Positions 1-6,820 of a stretch of 13,328 nucleotides of DNA are shown here, piece after piece. The position numbers and the translations under genes were made by a program. The notes beneath the pieces were generated by a model. That model had not been told where the DNA came from and did no database searches. It saw only the letters and a list, made by a program, of their open reading frames with translations. The DNA is from UBA3495 sp964629875. GTDB lineage: Bacteria; Chloroflexota; Dehalococcoidia; Lucifugimonadales; UBA3495. Positions within the stretch are counted from its first letter, which is position 1. Every line of letters starts with the position of its first letter. The DNA lies in the NCBI GenBank assembly GCA_964629875.1, contig CAZVRK010000035.1:1-13328 (forward strand), in the 5' to 3' direction.

Positions 1-251
1 GGCCTGAATTAGCAGAAGAGAAGATGGCGCAAGTTCGTGAAAAAGGTTTGGAAGACTTCAGGATTGTCTGGGCCGGCGGGTTAGATCGAAGCCATGATCA
101 TTATTACCGGATTCATGGTGGTCCATTCGTAGTGGAGTTCGTTAATATTCAGAATGGTGCAAACCACATACATTCTGTCTGGCGTGACGTAGCAAATGAC
201 TTTGGTGAAGAAGTCATGCGATCTTCTAAGATGATGTTTAAAATTCTATAG
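1..251 (+). CDS. DUF3500-family protein, C-terminal fragment (5' end outside window)
   Basis: The reading frame is open from the first complete codon at position 3 to the TAG at 249-251 and gives 82 residues. The ATG at 24 is internal; I see no reason to think translation begins there. The segment carries the C-terminal signature I associate with DUF3500 proteins: an HYYRIHG stretch, a strand ending in VEF, then QNGANHIHSVWRD and NDFG near the end. The function of this family is not known to me, so none is assigned. The gene continues upstream of the window, where most of the protein must lie. It ends 44 bases before a long perfect hairpin (296-353) that may terminate its transcript. The next gene on the same strand is the molybdopterin subunit of a hydroxylase, but the hairpin argues against simple co-transcription. 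Family assignment is from remembered motifs, not a search. Confidence 0.8.
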   Translation, partial: PELAEEKMAQVREKGLEDFRIVWAGGLDRSHDHYYRIHGGPFVVEFVNIQNGANHIHSVWRDVANDFGEEVMRSSKMMFKIL

Positions 252-295
252 CAGGCTATATCCTTCCATGACTGGCGGGATGAGTTATTAACTAT

Positions 296-353
296 GCATA
301 AGTACAACATCTCTGGCAAAGTCATTTCCTTGCCAGAGATGTTGTACTTATGC
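296..353. terminator. Perfect 24-bp-arm hairpin between the DUF3500 gene and the hydroxylase genes
   Basis: The left arm (296-319) and right arm (330-353) are exact reverse complements over 24 bases, with a 10-base loop (320-329, agtcatttcc). It lies 44 bases after the upstream stop codon and ends one base before the probable AAAGG Shine-Dalgarno (355-359) of the next gene. There is no T-tract after the right arm, so it is not a standard intrinsic terminator. It may still terminate or process the upstream transcript, or act as a structure next to the ribosome site of the downstream gene. The ATG at 350 lies inside the right arm, which is one reason for placing the downstream start at 368. Confidence 0.6.
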
Positions 354-367
354 TAAAGGCTTTCGCA

Positions 368-2620
368 ATGTCTGGTTCGTTAATTGGGCGCAGTGTTAAT
401 CGGCATCATTTCCCAGAAAAATTGACTGGTGATGCTAAGTACTCTGCGGACTTGGTAATGCCTGGTATGCTTTTTGCCGCGATTCTCAGGAGTCCTCATC
501 CACACGCGAACATATTGAGCATAGACACTTCTGAAGCAGAGAAATTGGATGGGGTAAAGGCTATTATTACTCCATTTGATGTCCCTTTAGGCAAATTAGC
601 AGTCGATTTATTAATCCTTGATACGCGGGTTAGATTCGTAGGCGATGAGGTCGCTGCTGTTGCTGCAGTAGACCTAGATACTGCGCGTCGGGCCATAGAT
701 CTGCTGAAAGTTAGTTACGAAGTACTTCCGTTTACATTAGATCCGAACGAAGCATTACTAGAAGATGCTATAAAACTTCATGAAAACGGCAATTTGGCTA
801 TACCAGAGCCAATACACTTAGAACGTGGAGATATTGAGAAGGGTTTATCAGAAGCTGATGAAGTTTTTGAGGACTCTTATCATATCCCAGCTCATTCAGC
901 AGCTGCGCTGGAACCTAGAGCTGCTTTAGCTTATTGGGAAAAAGATAATTTAACCATATGGAAGTCTACTCGCGGTGTTCATGTAGAGAGAATTAGTCTA
1001 TCAAATGCTCTGCAAATACCTTCGGAAAATATTCGAGTAGTCGGCCCTTTCCTAGGCGGTGGTTTTGGGAACAAAGATGAGACACGTTTAGGAGCTATTT
1101 CCGCTGTATTGGCCCAGCGGTCCGGTCTTCCAGTTAGACTGGAATATTCGCGTGAAGAAGAGTTCGTCGCGGGTCGTACCCGACATGCTTCTTATATCGA
1201 CTTGAAGATAGGTTTTAAACTGGACGGAACTATAACCGCAATTCACGGTATTGCGACTTTAAACAGTGGTGCTTATCAGGCTTCTACTCCTCAGATGTCG
1301 CGTCGTACGGGCCAGTGCATGCTTTACCTGTACGATTGTCCGAACGTCAAATACGAATCTTATCCTGCGTATACTAATTGCCCCACGGCTGGGTCGTACC
1401 GGGCATTGGGGGCACCTCAGGGGCATTTTGCGCTCGAAACTCTGATGGATCGTGTTGCTGAGCACTTAGGAATGGACCAAGTTGAATTTCGCCAGAAAAA
1501 CCATGTTAAGGTCGAAGGCCAGCAAGGCCATAGGGTCTCCCCAGATAATCAAATTATAGATAGCCAACCCGTTGAAGGAGGGGTGCCTTTTTCTAGTAAT
1601 GAATTAGGACAATGTCTGATAAAAGGATCTGAAGCTTTTGATTGGGTGAACAGATGTAAATCTAATGGAAGAGACGATGAATCTAAAAAATATGGGTCAG
1701 GCGTTGCCATTATGATATATAGAGGGGGGCCTGGCTATCCTACGGGAGCAGAAGTACGGGTCAACAAATCGGGAGAGATTACTGTGATCTGTGGCCTTAT
1801 GGATGTTGGCGAAGGTATGACAACGGTGTTATCCCAAATGTGCGCTGAGGTTCTAGGAGTAGAATACACCGACGTAGCAACATTATTTGGCGACACACAA
1901 TCAACTCCCGATGCTCCCATCACTTCCGGGTCTACGGCTACGTTTTCTGCAGGCACAGCTGTGATCAAGGCTTCGAATATTATAAAGGACAATTTACTGG
2001 AGCTAGCGGCGGCTGCGTTAGAGTCGGAAATATCAGATCTTGTAGTGGGGAATGGTTGTATTTCTGTGAATAATGATCCTGACAGAGGAATGACAATCAA
2101 AGAAGTGGCGTCGTTAATGACCAACGATTACATAAGTTCAGTCAGTACGGTGAATCCTGGTAGCACAGACTATATTGTAAATTCTTTTGGCGCGCATTTC
2201 GTTAATGTTGAAGTAGATACATATACGGGGAATGTCAATATATTGAAATATGTGGCTGCCCATGATTCGGGTGTGATAATAAATCCCCAATTGTCTTTAA
2301 ACCAGGTAGAAGGGGGGATATCTCAAATGCTTGGACTAGCACTTTCTGAAGAGTTGGTGACAGATAAGAATACTGGTGTGACATTGAATGGGAGCTATTT
2401 AGAGCATAAATGTCCAACCATACTCGATTATCCAGACATACAAGTGATATTTGCTGACTCAGTGGATCCTGTGGGTCCGATGGGTGCAAAGGCTCTAGGC
2501 GAAGTTCCTTCCGTCGGCGTTGGAGCTGCCGTTGCTAATGCCGTGTACGATGCCATCGGCGTACGGTTTAATAGTTTGCCTATCAGTCCAGATAAAATTA
2601 TTAGAGCATTGTACAACTAG
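368..2620 (+). CDS. Xanthine dehydrogenase/aldehyde oxidase-family molybdopterin-binding subunit
   Basis: This is the large catalytic subunit of a molybdenum hydroxylase, which would hold the molybdopterin-cytosine-dinucleotide cofactor and hydroxylate an aldehyde, N-heterocycle or similar substrate using water. The N-terminal a/b hammerhead domain begins IGRSVNRHHFPEKLTG. The first Mo-binding domain has GPFLGGGFGNKDE from about residue 226. A PTAGSYRALGAPQG segment holds the conserved Arg (R345). The C-terminal GEVPSVGVGAAVANA segment supplies the catalytic Glu (E712). A glycine/threonine-rich SGSTATFSAGTA loop also fits cofactor binding. It lacks the AYRCSFR active-site loop of true form-I CO dehydrogenase, so CO dehydrogenase is a poor name. 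The motif that normally reads STQ reads STR here (R202). I chose ATG 368 (750 residues) because AAAGG at 355-359 is well spaced and the alternative ATG at 350 lies in a hairpin arm; starting at 350 adds six residues. The FAD subunit follows 20 bp downstream. The substrate cannot be read from sequence. Confidence 0.9.
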   Translation: MSGSLIGRSVNRHHFPEKLTGDAKYSADLVMPGMLFAAILRSPHPHANILSIDTSEAEKLDGVKAIITPFDVPLGKLAVDLLILDTRVRFVGDEVAAVAAVDLDTARRAIDLLKVSYEVLPFTLDPNEALLEDAIKLHENGNLAIPEPIHLERGDIEKGLSEADEVFEDSYHIPAHSAAALEPRAALAYWEKDNLTIWKSTRGVHVERISLSNALQIPSENIRVVGPFLGGGFGNKDETRLGAISAVLAQRSGLPVRLEYSREEEFVAGRTRHASYIDLKIGFKLDGTITAIHGIATLNSGAYQASTPQMSRRTGQCMLYLYDCPNVKYESYPAYTNCPTAGSYRALGAPQGHFALETLMDRVAEHLGMDQVEFRQKNHVKVEGQQGHRVSPDNQIIDSQPVEGGVPFSSNELGQCLIKGSEAFDWVNRCKSNGRDDESKKYGSGVAIMIYRGGPGYPTGAEVRVNKSGEITVICGLMDVGEGMTTVLSQMCAEVLGVEYTDVATLFGDTQSTPDAPITSGSTATFSAGTAVIKASNIIKDNLLELAAAALESEISDLVVGNGCISVNNDPDRGMTIKEVASLMTNDYISSVSTVNPGSTDYIVNSFGAHFVNVEVDTYTGNVNILKYVAAHDSGVIINPQLSLNQVEGGISQMLGLALSEELVTDKNTGVTLNGSYLEHKCPTILDYPDIQVIFADSVDPVGPMGAKALGEVPSVGVGAAVANAVYDAIGVRFNSLPISPDKIIRALYN

Positions 2621-2640
2621 AATTATAAGAGGCGGATTGT

Positions 2641-3627
2641 TTGAATACGTTCAGATACATTGAACCAGCTTCTGTTACCGAAGTAGTTTCAGTGCTTAAA
2701 AACGATGTTAACACCTCAATAATGGGGGGTGGCAGCGATTTATTGTCTGAAATTAAAAATGGGACGACTCAACCGAATGTTCTCGTTGGATTATCGAGAA
2801 TAAGCGATTTGAAGGGCATAACAGCTACCGATACAGACGTACGGATTGGTTCTATGGTTACTATTGCTGAAATCTCTTCTGCCCCTGTTATTAAGAAGGA
2901 TTACAAAGCTCTTTCCGAAGCTGCTGCTGGGTTGGCCACCCCACAAATCAGAAATGTCGGCACTCTTGGTGGTAACTTAAATCAGCGTCCCAGGTGTTGG
3001 TATTACAGGAATTCTCTGATTCCCTGTTTAAAAAAGGGTGGTGACAAATGCTATGCATTGGGAGGCCATACCAAATACCTATGTATTACTGAGGGAGAAC
3101 GGTGTTACATAGTTCATCCTTCAGATACGGCAGTAGCATTAAGCTTGTTTAATGCTCGAATAGAAATTGCCAGCTCAATGGGTACTAGAATTATTCCCAT
3201 TGACTCATTCTTTGTTTCGCCTTCTCAAAACATATTGAAAGAGACAGTACTAGGGCCAGATGAATTTGTAACCGCAGTTTATCTTCCCAGAGATCATTCA
3301 GAGTCTGGGAGGATTAGTAAATATGTTAAAGCAAGGGAGCGTCAATCAGGTGACTTTGCACTTGTCAGTGTAGGTGTATCACTAAAAGTTTCTTCAGGGA
3401 TAATCAAGGCATGCAGTATTTGTTTTGGAGGTGTAGCCCCTACACCTCACCGATCAATACAAATGGAAACCTATCTGGAAAATAGATCTATTGAAAGCGT
3501 CGATATCATCCAGGCGTCGAACTTGGCAATATCTGACCCCAAGCCGTTTCCTGATAACGAATATAAGGTTACTTTGGCCAAAAACTTGGCGAAGAGAGCT
3601 TTATCAGACTTAATCAGTGACCTTTAA
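2641..3627 (+). CDS. Xanthine dehydrogenase-family FAD-binding subunit with predicted extra [4Fe-4S] site
   Basis: This is the medium, FAD-binding subunit (328 residues) that passes electrons away from the molybdenum subunit. The N-terminal FAD motif is IMGGGSDLLSEIKNG (about residues 27-41), and the second FAD motif is ATPQIRNVGTLGGNLNQRP (about 99-117). An insert follows with cysteines at 119, 129, 137, 148 and 155, in the contexts RCWYYR, PCLKKGGDKC and GERCYIVHPSD. This resembles the insert that binds a [4Fe-4S] cluster in E. coli PaoB and in 4-hydroxybenzoyl-CoA reductase beta; by remembered comparison C119, C129, C137 and C155 are the likely ligands. The start is TTG at 2641, supported by AAGAGGCGG at 2627-2635, five bases upstream, and by the typical FRYIEPAS N-terminus. 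It is 20 bp after the large subunit and surely co-transcribed. The stop is 6 bp from the convergent dehydrogenase gene. No [2Fe-2S] subunit gene is adjacent. Confidence 0.9.
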   Translation: MNTFRYIEPASVTEVVSVLKNDVNTSIMGGGSDLLSEIKNGTTQPNVLVGLSRISDLKGITATDTDVRIGSMVTIAEISSAPVIKKDYKALSEAAAGLATPQIRNVGTLGGNLNQRPRCWYYRNSLIPCLKKGGDKCYALGGHTKYLCITEGERCYIVHPSDTAVALSLFNARIEIASSMGTRIIPIDSFFVSPSQNILKETVLGPDEFVTAVYLPRDHSESGRISKYVKARERQSGDFALVSVGVSLKVSSGIIKACSICFGGVAPTPHRSIQMETYLENRSIESVDIIQASNLAISDPKPFPDNEYKVTLAKNLAKRALSDLISDL

Positions 3628-3633
3628 ATTATT

Positions 3634-4515
3634 TTATTCTAAGCGTCCCGCCATGGAGCACAGGACTTGGTACAAGCATGCAAAATCTTTTCTTGCTAGT
3701 CCCATCGCACGAGCTGAAGTCAGCAGCTGATTAGCAATTGAAGTCGTAGGTAAGGGAATATCAGATTCCTGAGCCAAATTCAAAGCTAAATTTAAATCTT
3801 TCTGCATCATGTCTACGTCGAATAGTGCCTCAGCTAGAACGTCTATCATTAATGGAACGCGGTATTTCAACGCAGGCGAAGCAATGACGCTGTTTAAGAG
3901 AACTTCTATAGCGGTGTCTCTCGGAATACCATTGGCCTCTGCTAATAAAATACTTTCGGCCATCGTAAGTATTTGAACTGGAAGATTGATGTTAGTCGCT
4001 ATTTTCATTACTAGAGCTAATCCGTTTTCGCCGACGTAGTTAACTGTAGGCCCTATATCCTCCAGGATGGGTTTGACTATGTTAAAAGATTCTTTGTCTC
4101 CAGCTACCATTATCGACAATGTGCCAGCCGCAAGGGTGACAGAACTGCCCGAAACAGGTGCATCTAGCATGCTTGAACCAGTTGTCTTGATTTTAATTGA
4201 TACATTGCGGCTATATTCAGGATCTACAGTGCTCATATCTATGTAGATACTGCCAGGTTTGAGACCTGATAAAATTCCGTCTTCACCCTCGACTACCATC
4301 TTGAGTGCTTGTGTGTTTGATACCATGCTTATTACAAAACTATTTTGCTCGGCTACATGTTTTGGACTCTCTCCTCGCACCATACCTAAGTCTACTAACC
4401 GATCACCACGCGATTTTGTTCGGTTGTATCCCATCACGTTGTGCCCTGATGCTATTAGTCGTTCAACCATTGTGCCACCCATGATACCTAGTCCAATGAA
4501 TCCTATGTCAGCCAT
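3634..4515 (-). CDS. NAD(P)-dependent beta-hydroxyacid dehydrogenase, 3-hydroxyisobutyrate dehydrogenase family
   Basis: A cytosolic oxidoreductase of 293 residues, normal length for the family that includes 3-hydroxyisobutyrate dehydrogenase, tartronate-semialdehyde reductase and sulfolactaldehyde reductase. It interconverts a beta-hydroxyacid and its semialdehyde using NAD(P). The N-terminal Rossmann motif is GFIGLGIMGG (residues 5-14). The YNRTKSR segment after beta-2 (30-36) might favour NADP because of its basic residues; that is a guess. The substrate-binding motif DAPVSGSS spans 118-125. The catalytic lysine is K171 with N175 in the family's KxxxN arrangement, and MMQKDLNLAL (about 236-245) is the conserved C-terminal motif. 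The ATG at 4515 is preceded by GGAG (minus strand, 4521-4526 region) five bases upstream. It converges on the FAD-subunit gene with only 6 bp between stops and is divergent from the dienelactone hydrolase. The exact substrate is not determinable here. Confidence 0.88.
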   Translation of the reverse strand: MADIGFIGLGIMGGTMVERLIASGHNVMGYNRTKSRGDRLVDLGMVRGESPKHVAEQNSFVISMVSNTQALKMVVEGEDGILSGLKPGSIYIDMSTVDPEYSRNVSIKIKTTGSSMLDAPVSGSSVTLAAGTLSIMVAGDKESFNIVKPILEDIGPTVNYVGENGLALVMKIATNINLPVQILTMAESILLAEANGIPRDTAIEVLLNSVIASPALKYRVPLMIDVLAEALFDVDMMQKDLNLALNLAQESDIPLPTTSIANQLLTSARAMGLARKDFACLYQVLCSMAGRLE

Positions 4516-4538
4516 TCAGCAACTCCAATATTAATTAC

Positions 4539-4544
4539 ATTATA
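4539..4544 (-). promoter_or_regulatory. Candidate -10 element for the beta-hydroxyacid dehydrogenase gene
   Basis: On the minus strand the hexamer is a perfect TATAAT. It would place the transcript start near 4532, leaving a leader of about 17 bases that still contains the GGAG ribosome site. No convincing -35 is seen at 16-18 bp spacing (AGTTAC is the closest), so the promoter may be weak or activator-dependent. A 10-bp palindrome, ttaagcttaa (4546-4555), lies just upstream of the -10. Confidence 0.4.
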
Positions 4545-4621
4545 TTTAAGCTTAACAGAACGTAACTTGCTAACCTAGTAATACAGTTCGCCTTTATAGA
4601 TTGGGCCAACCTAATAGCCTC

Positions 4622-4650
4622 TTGTATGTTAGCTTTAGCTTTGCTACAAT
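4622..4650 (+). promoter_or_regulatory. Candidate sigma70-like promoter for the dienelactone hydrolase gene
   Basis: TTGTAT (4622-4627) and TACAAT (4645-4650) are separated by 17 bp. The -10 matches the consensus at five of six positions and the -35 at three. Transcription would begin near 4657, leaving a leader of about 108 bases before the ATG at 4765, long enough to include the inverted repeat at 4701-4742. Confidence 0.4.
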
Positions 4651-4700
4651 CTTGCCAATCGTGCTCAGCAGTGCTTATGGGAGCGGAATTCGGGCGCGTT

Positions 4701-4742
4701 TATTAGAACCTCAGGCATCAATACAGCGTATTGGCTCTAATA
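4701..4742 (+). promoter_or_regulatory. Inverted-repeat structure in the leader of the dienelactone hydrolase gene
   Basis: An outer pairing, tattaga (4701-4707) with tctaata (4736-4742), encloses an inner perfect stem, caatac (4719-4724) with gtattg (4728-4733), on a 3-base loop. The structure ends four bases before the AAGGAGGAGGG ribosome site (4747-4756). It could influence translation or be a protein-binding operator. It matches no riboswitch family I recognise. Confidence 0.3.
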
Positions 4743-4764
4743 CTCAAGGAGGAGGGATTTAGAT

Positions 4765-5544
4765 ATGCCATCATTTTGGGAGAATTTGAAATGGGCCGGT
4801 GAGACTGAGCATCAGGATATGCATGGAGCAGAAGGTGCGGACATGGCTATGTATGTTAGTCATCCGTTGCCGAGTGCAGGGACCAATTTTCCTGTTGTTA
4901 TAGTGGCTCAAGAGGCTTTCGGCGTGAACGATCATATACAGAAAGTATGTGATCAATACGCAGCTGCAGGTTATGTCGCAGTAGCGCCTGTTTTATATTG
5001 GAGAGAACATCCAAATCCGCAGCTAGGTTACACAGAAGAAGATATGCAAACGGCCATTAATCGGTATATGGCTGCCTTGGACGATGAACAATTAGTTGAA
5101 GACATAGATCAGGTGATCCGATGGACTCAGGGAGATCAGTTCCGACGTACTAATGGCCAAAAGATTGGTATAGTAGGATATTGTGTAGGTGGCCGGATAG
5201 CATATCTGGCAGCTACCAGTTGTAAAGGTCTCAGTGCAGCATCGGTTTACTATGGTGGTAGGATCTTGGCGCCATTCGGAGATGGTCCAGCGCCAATAGA
5301 TATGACAAATCAGATTCAAATCCCTGTGATGGGCAACTTTGGCGGGCAAGACCAGAATCCTACACCTGATGATGTAGCAACTATAGAGGCAAAATTAAAA
5401 GAATGCGGTGTTACGTACGATTTCAAGTCGTACGATGATGCCGGCCACGGATTCAATTGCAATGATAGGGCGAGCTATAATGAAGCGGCAGCAAACGACG
5501 CTTTCTCTCGAACAGTAGGCTGGTTCGATAAATACTTAAAGTAG
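4765..5544 (+). CDS. Dienelactone hydrolase-family protein
   Basis: An alpha/beta hydrolase of 259 residues. Classical members open the lactone ring of dienelactone to maleylacetate in chlorocatechol breakdown, but the family hydrolyses many esters and lactones, so the substrate here is open. The catalytic triad is visible: nucleophile C140 in GYCVGG (138-143), D196 in GGQDQNPTPDD, and H228 in DAGHGFNC. E50 in QEAFGVN corresponds to the glutamate that tunes the cysteine in the classical enzyme. No signal peptide is visible, so it should be cytosolic. The ATG at 4765 follows an unusually strong AAGGAGGAGGG (4747-4756). It is a single-gene unit: upstream is a divergent dehydrogenase, and downstream is a bidirectional terminator 22 bp past the stop. 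Confidence 0.92.
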   Translation: MPSFWENLKWAGETEHQDMHGAEGADMAMYVSHPLPSAGTNFPVVIVAQEAFGVNDHIQKVCDQYAAAGYVAVAPVLYWREHPNPQLGYTEEDMQTAINRYMAALDDEQLVEDIDQVIRWTQGDQFRRTNGQKIGIVGYCVGGRIAYLAATSCKGLSAASVYYGGRILAPFGDGPAPIDMTNQIQIPVMGNFGGQDQNPTPDDVATIEAKLKECGVTYDFKSYDDAGHGFNCNDRASYNEAAANDAFSRTVGWFDKYLK

Positions 5545-5565
5545 GATGATTTCAAGTAGTCTATG

Positions 5566-5597
5566 AAAACAGCGGGCCCAATCGGGCCCGCTGTTTT
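5566..5597. terminator. Bidirectional rho-independent terminator
   Basis: Perfect 14-bp arms (5566-5579 and 5584-5597) surround a 4-base loop (aatc). The stem is aaaacagcgggccc on the left, so the GC-rich core is flanked by A4 on one side and T4 on the other, giving a U-run on both strands. It sits between the convergent stops of the dienelactone hydrolase (5544, +) and the decarboxylase beta subunit (5626, -) and can serve both. Confidence 0.92.
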
Positions 5598-5625
5598 GTT
5601 TGCGTGAGTAGGGTTTGTCCCTAGA

Positions 5626-6180
5626 TCAACTTACGAATGAATTTCGGAATCGATACAGGGTCATTTCTGGTTCGATTGGTGACACTGGCATATATCCTTG
5701 TTCTTCTATTTTGGCAACTATAAACCAAGGTCCATCTTCATTCATAGCTTTCTGCATAACTTCATCTAGAGATTCTATATCCCTTACTGTAGCGGTATTT
5801 CGTATTGAACAACTTTGTGCTACCTGCTCAAGGTCCGTACCTTTAGCTGTGTGGCTATCCTGATGGCCTGTCTGTCCCCATTGCTCGTTGTCCCATACAA
5901 TTACTACTAGATTACGCGGTTGCTCTCGGCCAATAGTAGCTATGGCACCGAGGTTCATTAGTAATGAACCATCACCGTCTAGGGATATTACTTTTTCGTC
6001 GGTAGACACTGCCATACCTAACGCTATCGAGGAGCATAGTCCCATATTTCCATACGTGTAAAAATTACGGTCTCTGTGTCCTGCATGCCAAAGTTCGTCG
6101 GTAGTAGGGCCGAGGTTCCCTACTATTGGGCTATTGGACGCATGTGTTAATACTAATTTAGTCGCATCAAATCTAAGCAA
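5626..6180 (-). CDS. Thiamine-diphosphate enzyme, sulfopyruvate/phosphonopyruvate decarboxylase-like beta subunit (ComE-like)
   Basis: This is the pyrophosphate-binding half (184 residues) of a split ThDP-dependent 2-oxoacid decarboxylase. The ThDP/Mg signature is GDGS (69-72) through WDNEQ, with N98 the likely Mg ligand. YGNMGLCSSIALGMA (43-57) and GQTGHQDSHT (102-111) are typical of the ComE type. Relatives decarboxylate sulfopyruvate to sulfoacetaldehyde or phosphonopyruvate to phosphonoacetaldehyde; sequence alone does not separate these here. The start is TTG at 6180, well supported by CGGAGG (minus strand, 6186-6191) five bases upstream. It overlaps the alpha gene by 8 nt, indicating translational coupling and a 1:1 complex. 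The short size is normal for the split form; fused homologues exceed 350 residues. Transcription ends at the hairpin at 5566-5597. Confidence 0.85.
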   Translation of the reverse strand: MLRFDATKLVLTHASNSPIVGNLGPTTDELWHAGHRDRNFYTYGNMGLCSSIALGMAVSTDEKVISLDGDGSLLMNLGAIATIGREQPRNLVVIVWDNEQWGQTGHQDSHTAKGTDLEQVAQSCSIRNTATVRDIESLDEVMQKAMNEDGPWFIVAKIEEQGYMPVSPIEPEMTLYRFRNSFVS

Positions 6181-6679
6181 GTTTGCCTCCGTGCAGTAGT
6201 TGTGTCATACATATGGCAACAGGTTGTCTGTTGGCGTGGCACAGTTTTATGGCTCCATTAACTATTTTGTCCATATTGTATTCGTCGTCTAGTGTGAAAT
6301 GTACCAGTCCTAGGTCGTCAAGTATTGGTCGAGTAGCCCGACCCATCGGCACTTGAGCTATGTTGAATTCTCCAGGTCCGCCTCGCATGTTCATGAAAAT
6401 TGGGATTGGCGTGCGAGCAGGTATACATAAGCTCGCTATAGCATTGATGCTGTTCCCGAATCCGCTAGATTGCATGAATACCGCTGAGTTTCTGCCAGTG
6501 GCATATGCGCCTACCGCTATACCAATTGCTTCTTCTTCTCGGGTAGCAGAAACCAGGTGAAAATAAGGGTCCTCATCTATTTTGCTCGTCACCCGGTCAA
6601 TAGATATATCTGGTACATATGCTATTAAAGAAGTATCTGATTGTTTTAGAGAATCTATAATGATTTCTGTCCAGTCCAT
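6173..6679 (-). CDS. Thiamine-diphosphate enzyme, sulfopyruvate/phosphonopyruvate decarboxylase-like alpha subunit (ComD-like)
   Basis: This is the pyrimidine-binding half (168 residues) that pairs with the adjacent beta subunit. The conserved glutamate that activates the ThDP aminopyrimidine falls in TREEEAIGIAVGAYATGR, most likely E48. FMQSSGFGNSINAIASL (about 68-84) is the characteristic following motif, and NMRGGPGEFN is conserved in this group. The ATG at 6679 has AGGTGAG just upstream (minus strand, 6682-6688). The TAG stop lies within the first codons of the beta gene, and the GGAGG of beta lies inside the end of this gene. The pair is divergent from a CoA-transferase/flavin-reductase operon across 225 bp. 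The same architecture occurs in archaeal ComD of coenzyme M synthesis, but in a bacterium like this a catabolic role in sulfonate or phosphonate metabolism is more likely (inference). Confidence 0.85.
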   Translation of the reverse strand: MDWTEIIIDSLKQSDTSLIAYVPDISIDRVTSKIDEDPYFHLVSATREEEAIGIAVGAYATGRNSAVFMQSSGFGNSINAIASLCIPARTPIPIFMNMRGGPGEFNIAQVPMGRATRPILDDLGLVHFTLDDEYNMDKIVNGAIKLCHANRQPVAICMTQLLHGGKLA

Positions 6680-6755
6680 AACTCACCTACAGCTTTTCAG
6701 GGGATTAGGCTTGCAAACTGATTTACTTATTCGTCGTTTGCAAAAATCCGTTCAA

Positions 6756-6784
6756 AACATAACAGTGTGTTTATTGATTGTCAA
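6756..6784 (-). promoter_or_regulatory. Candidate sigma70-like promoter for the ComDE-like genes
   Basis: On the minus strand a perfect TTGACA (6784-6779) is followed after 17 bp by TATGTT (6761-6756), four of six matches to TATAAT. The start would be near 6749, giving a leader of about 70 bases before the ATG at 6679. It faces away from the promoter at 6821-6849, with 36 bp between the two -35 boxes. Confidence 0.5.
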
Positions 6785-6802
6785 AAGGAAAATTCAGATA
6801 TC

Positions 6803-6817
6803 CTTAACATTATTAAG
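6803..6817. promoter_or_regulatory. Possible operator between divergent promoters
   Basis: cttaa (6803-6807) and ttaag (6813-6817) form a 5-bp inverted repeat with a 5-base spacer, placed between the -35 boxes of the two divergent promoters. The position suits a regulator controlling both units. The repeat is short and A+T-rich, so chance is possible. Confidence 0.25.
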
Positions 6818-6820
6818 TTG

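Noticed and set aside
350..367. ATG at 350 as start of the molybdopterin subunit
   Set aside because: It lies in the right arm of the 24-bp hairpin and has no well-spaced ribosome site; ATG 368 has AAAGG eight bases upstream. It remains possible and adds only six residues.
1735..2124. 129-codon open frame on - inside the large hydroxylase subunit
   Set aside because: It is antisense to strongly conserved coding sequence and has no domain features or ribosome site; it is a shadow frame.
368..2620. Annotation as aerobic carbon monoxide dehydrogenase large subunit
   Set aside because: The AYRCSFR loop of form-I CO dehydrogenase is absent; the corresponding region reads AGSYRALGAPQG, as in other molybdenum hydroxylases.
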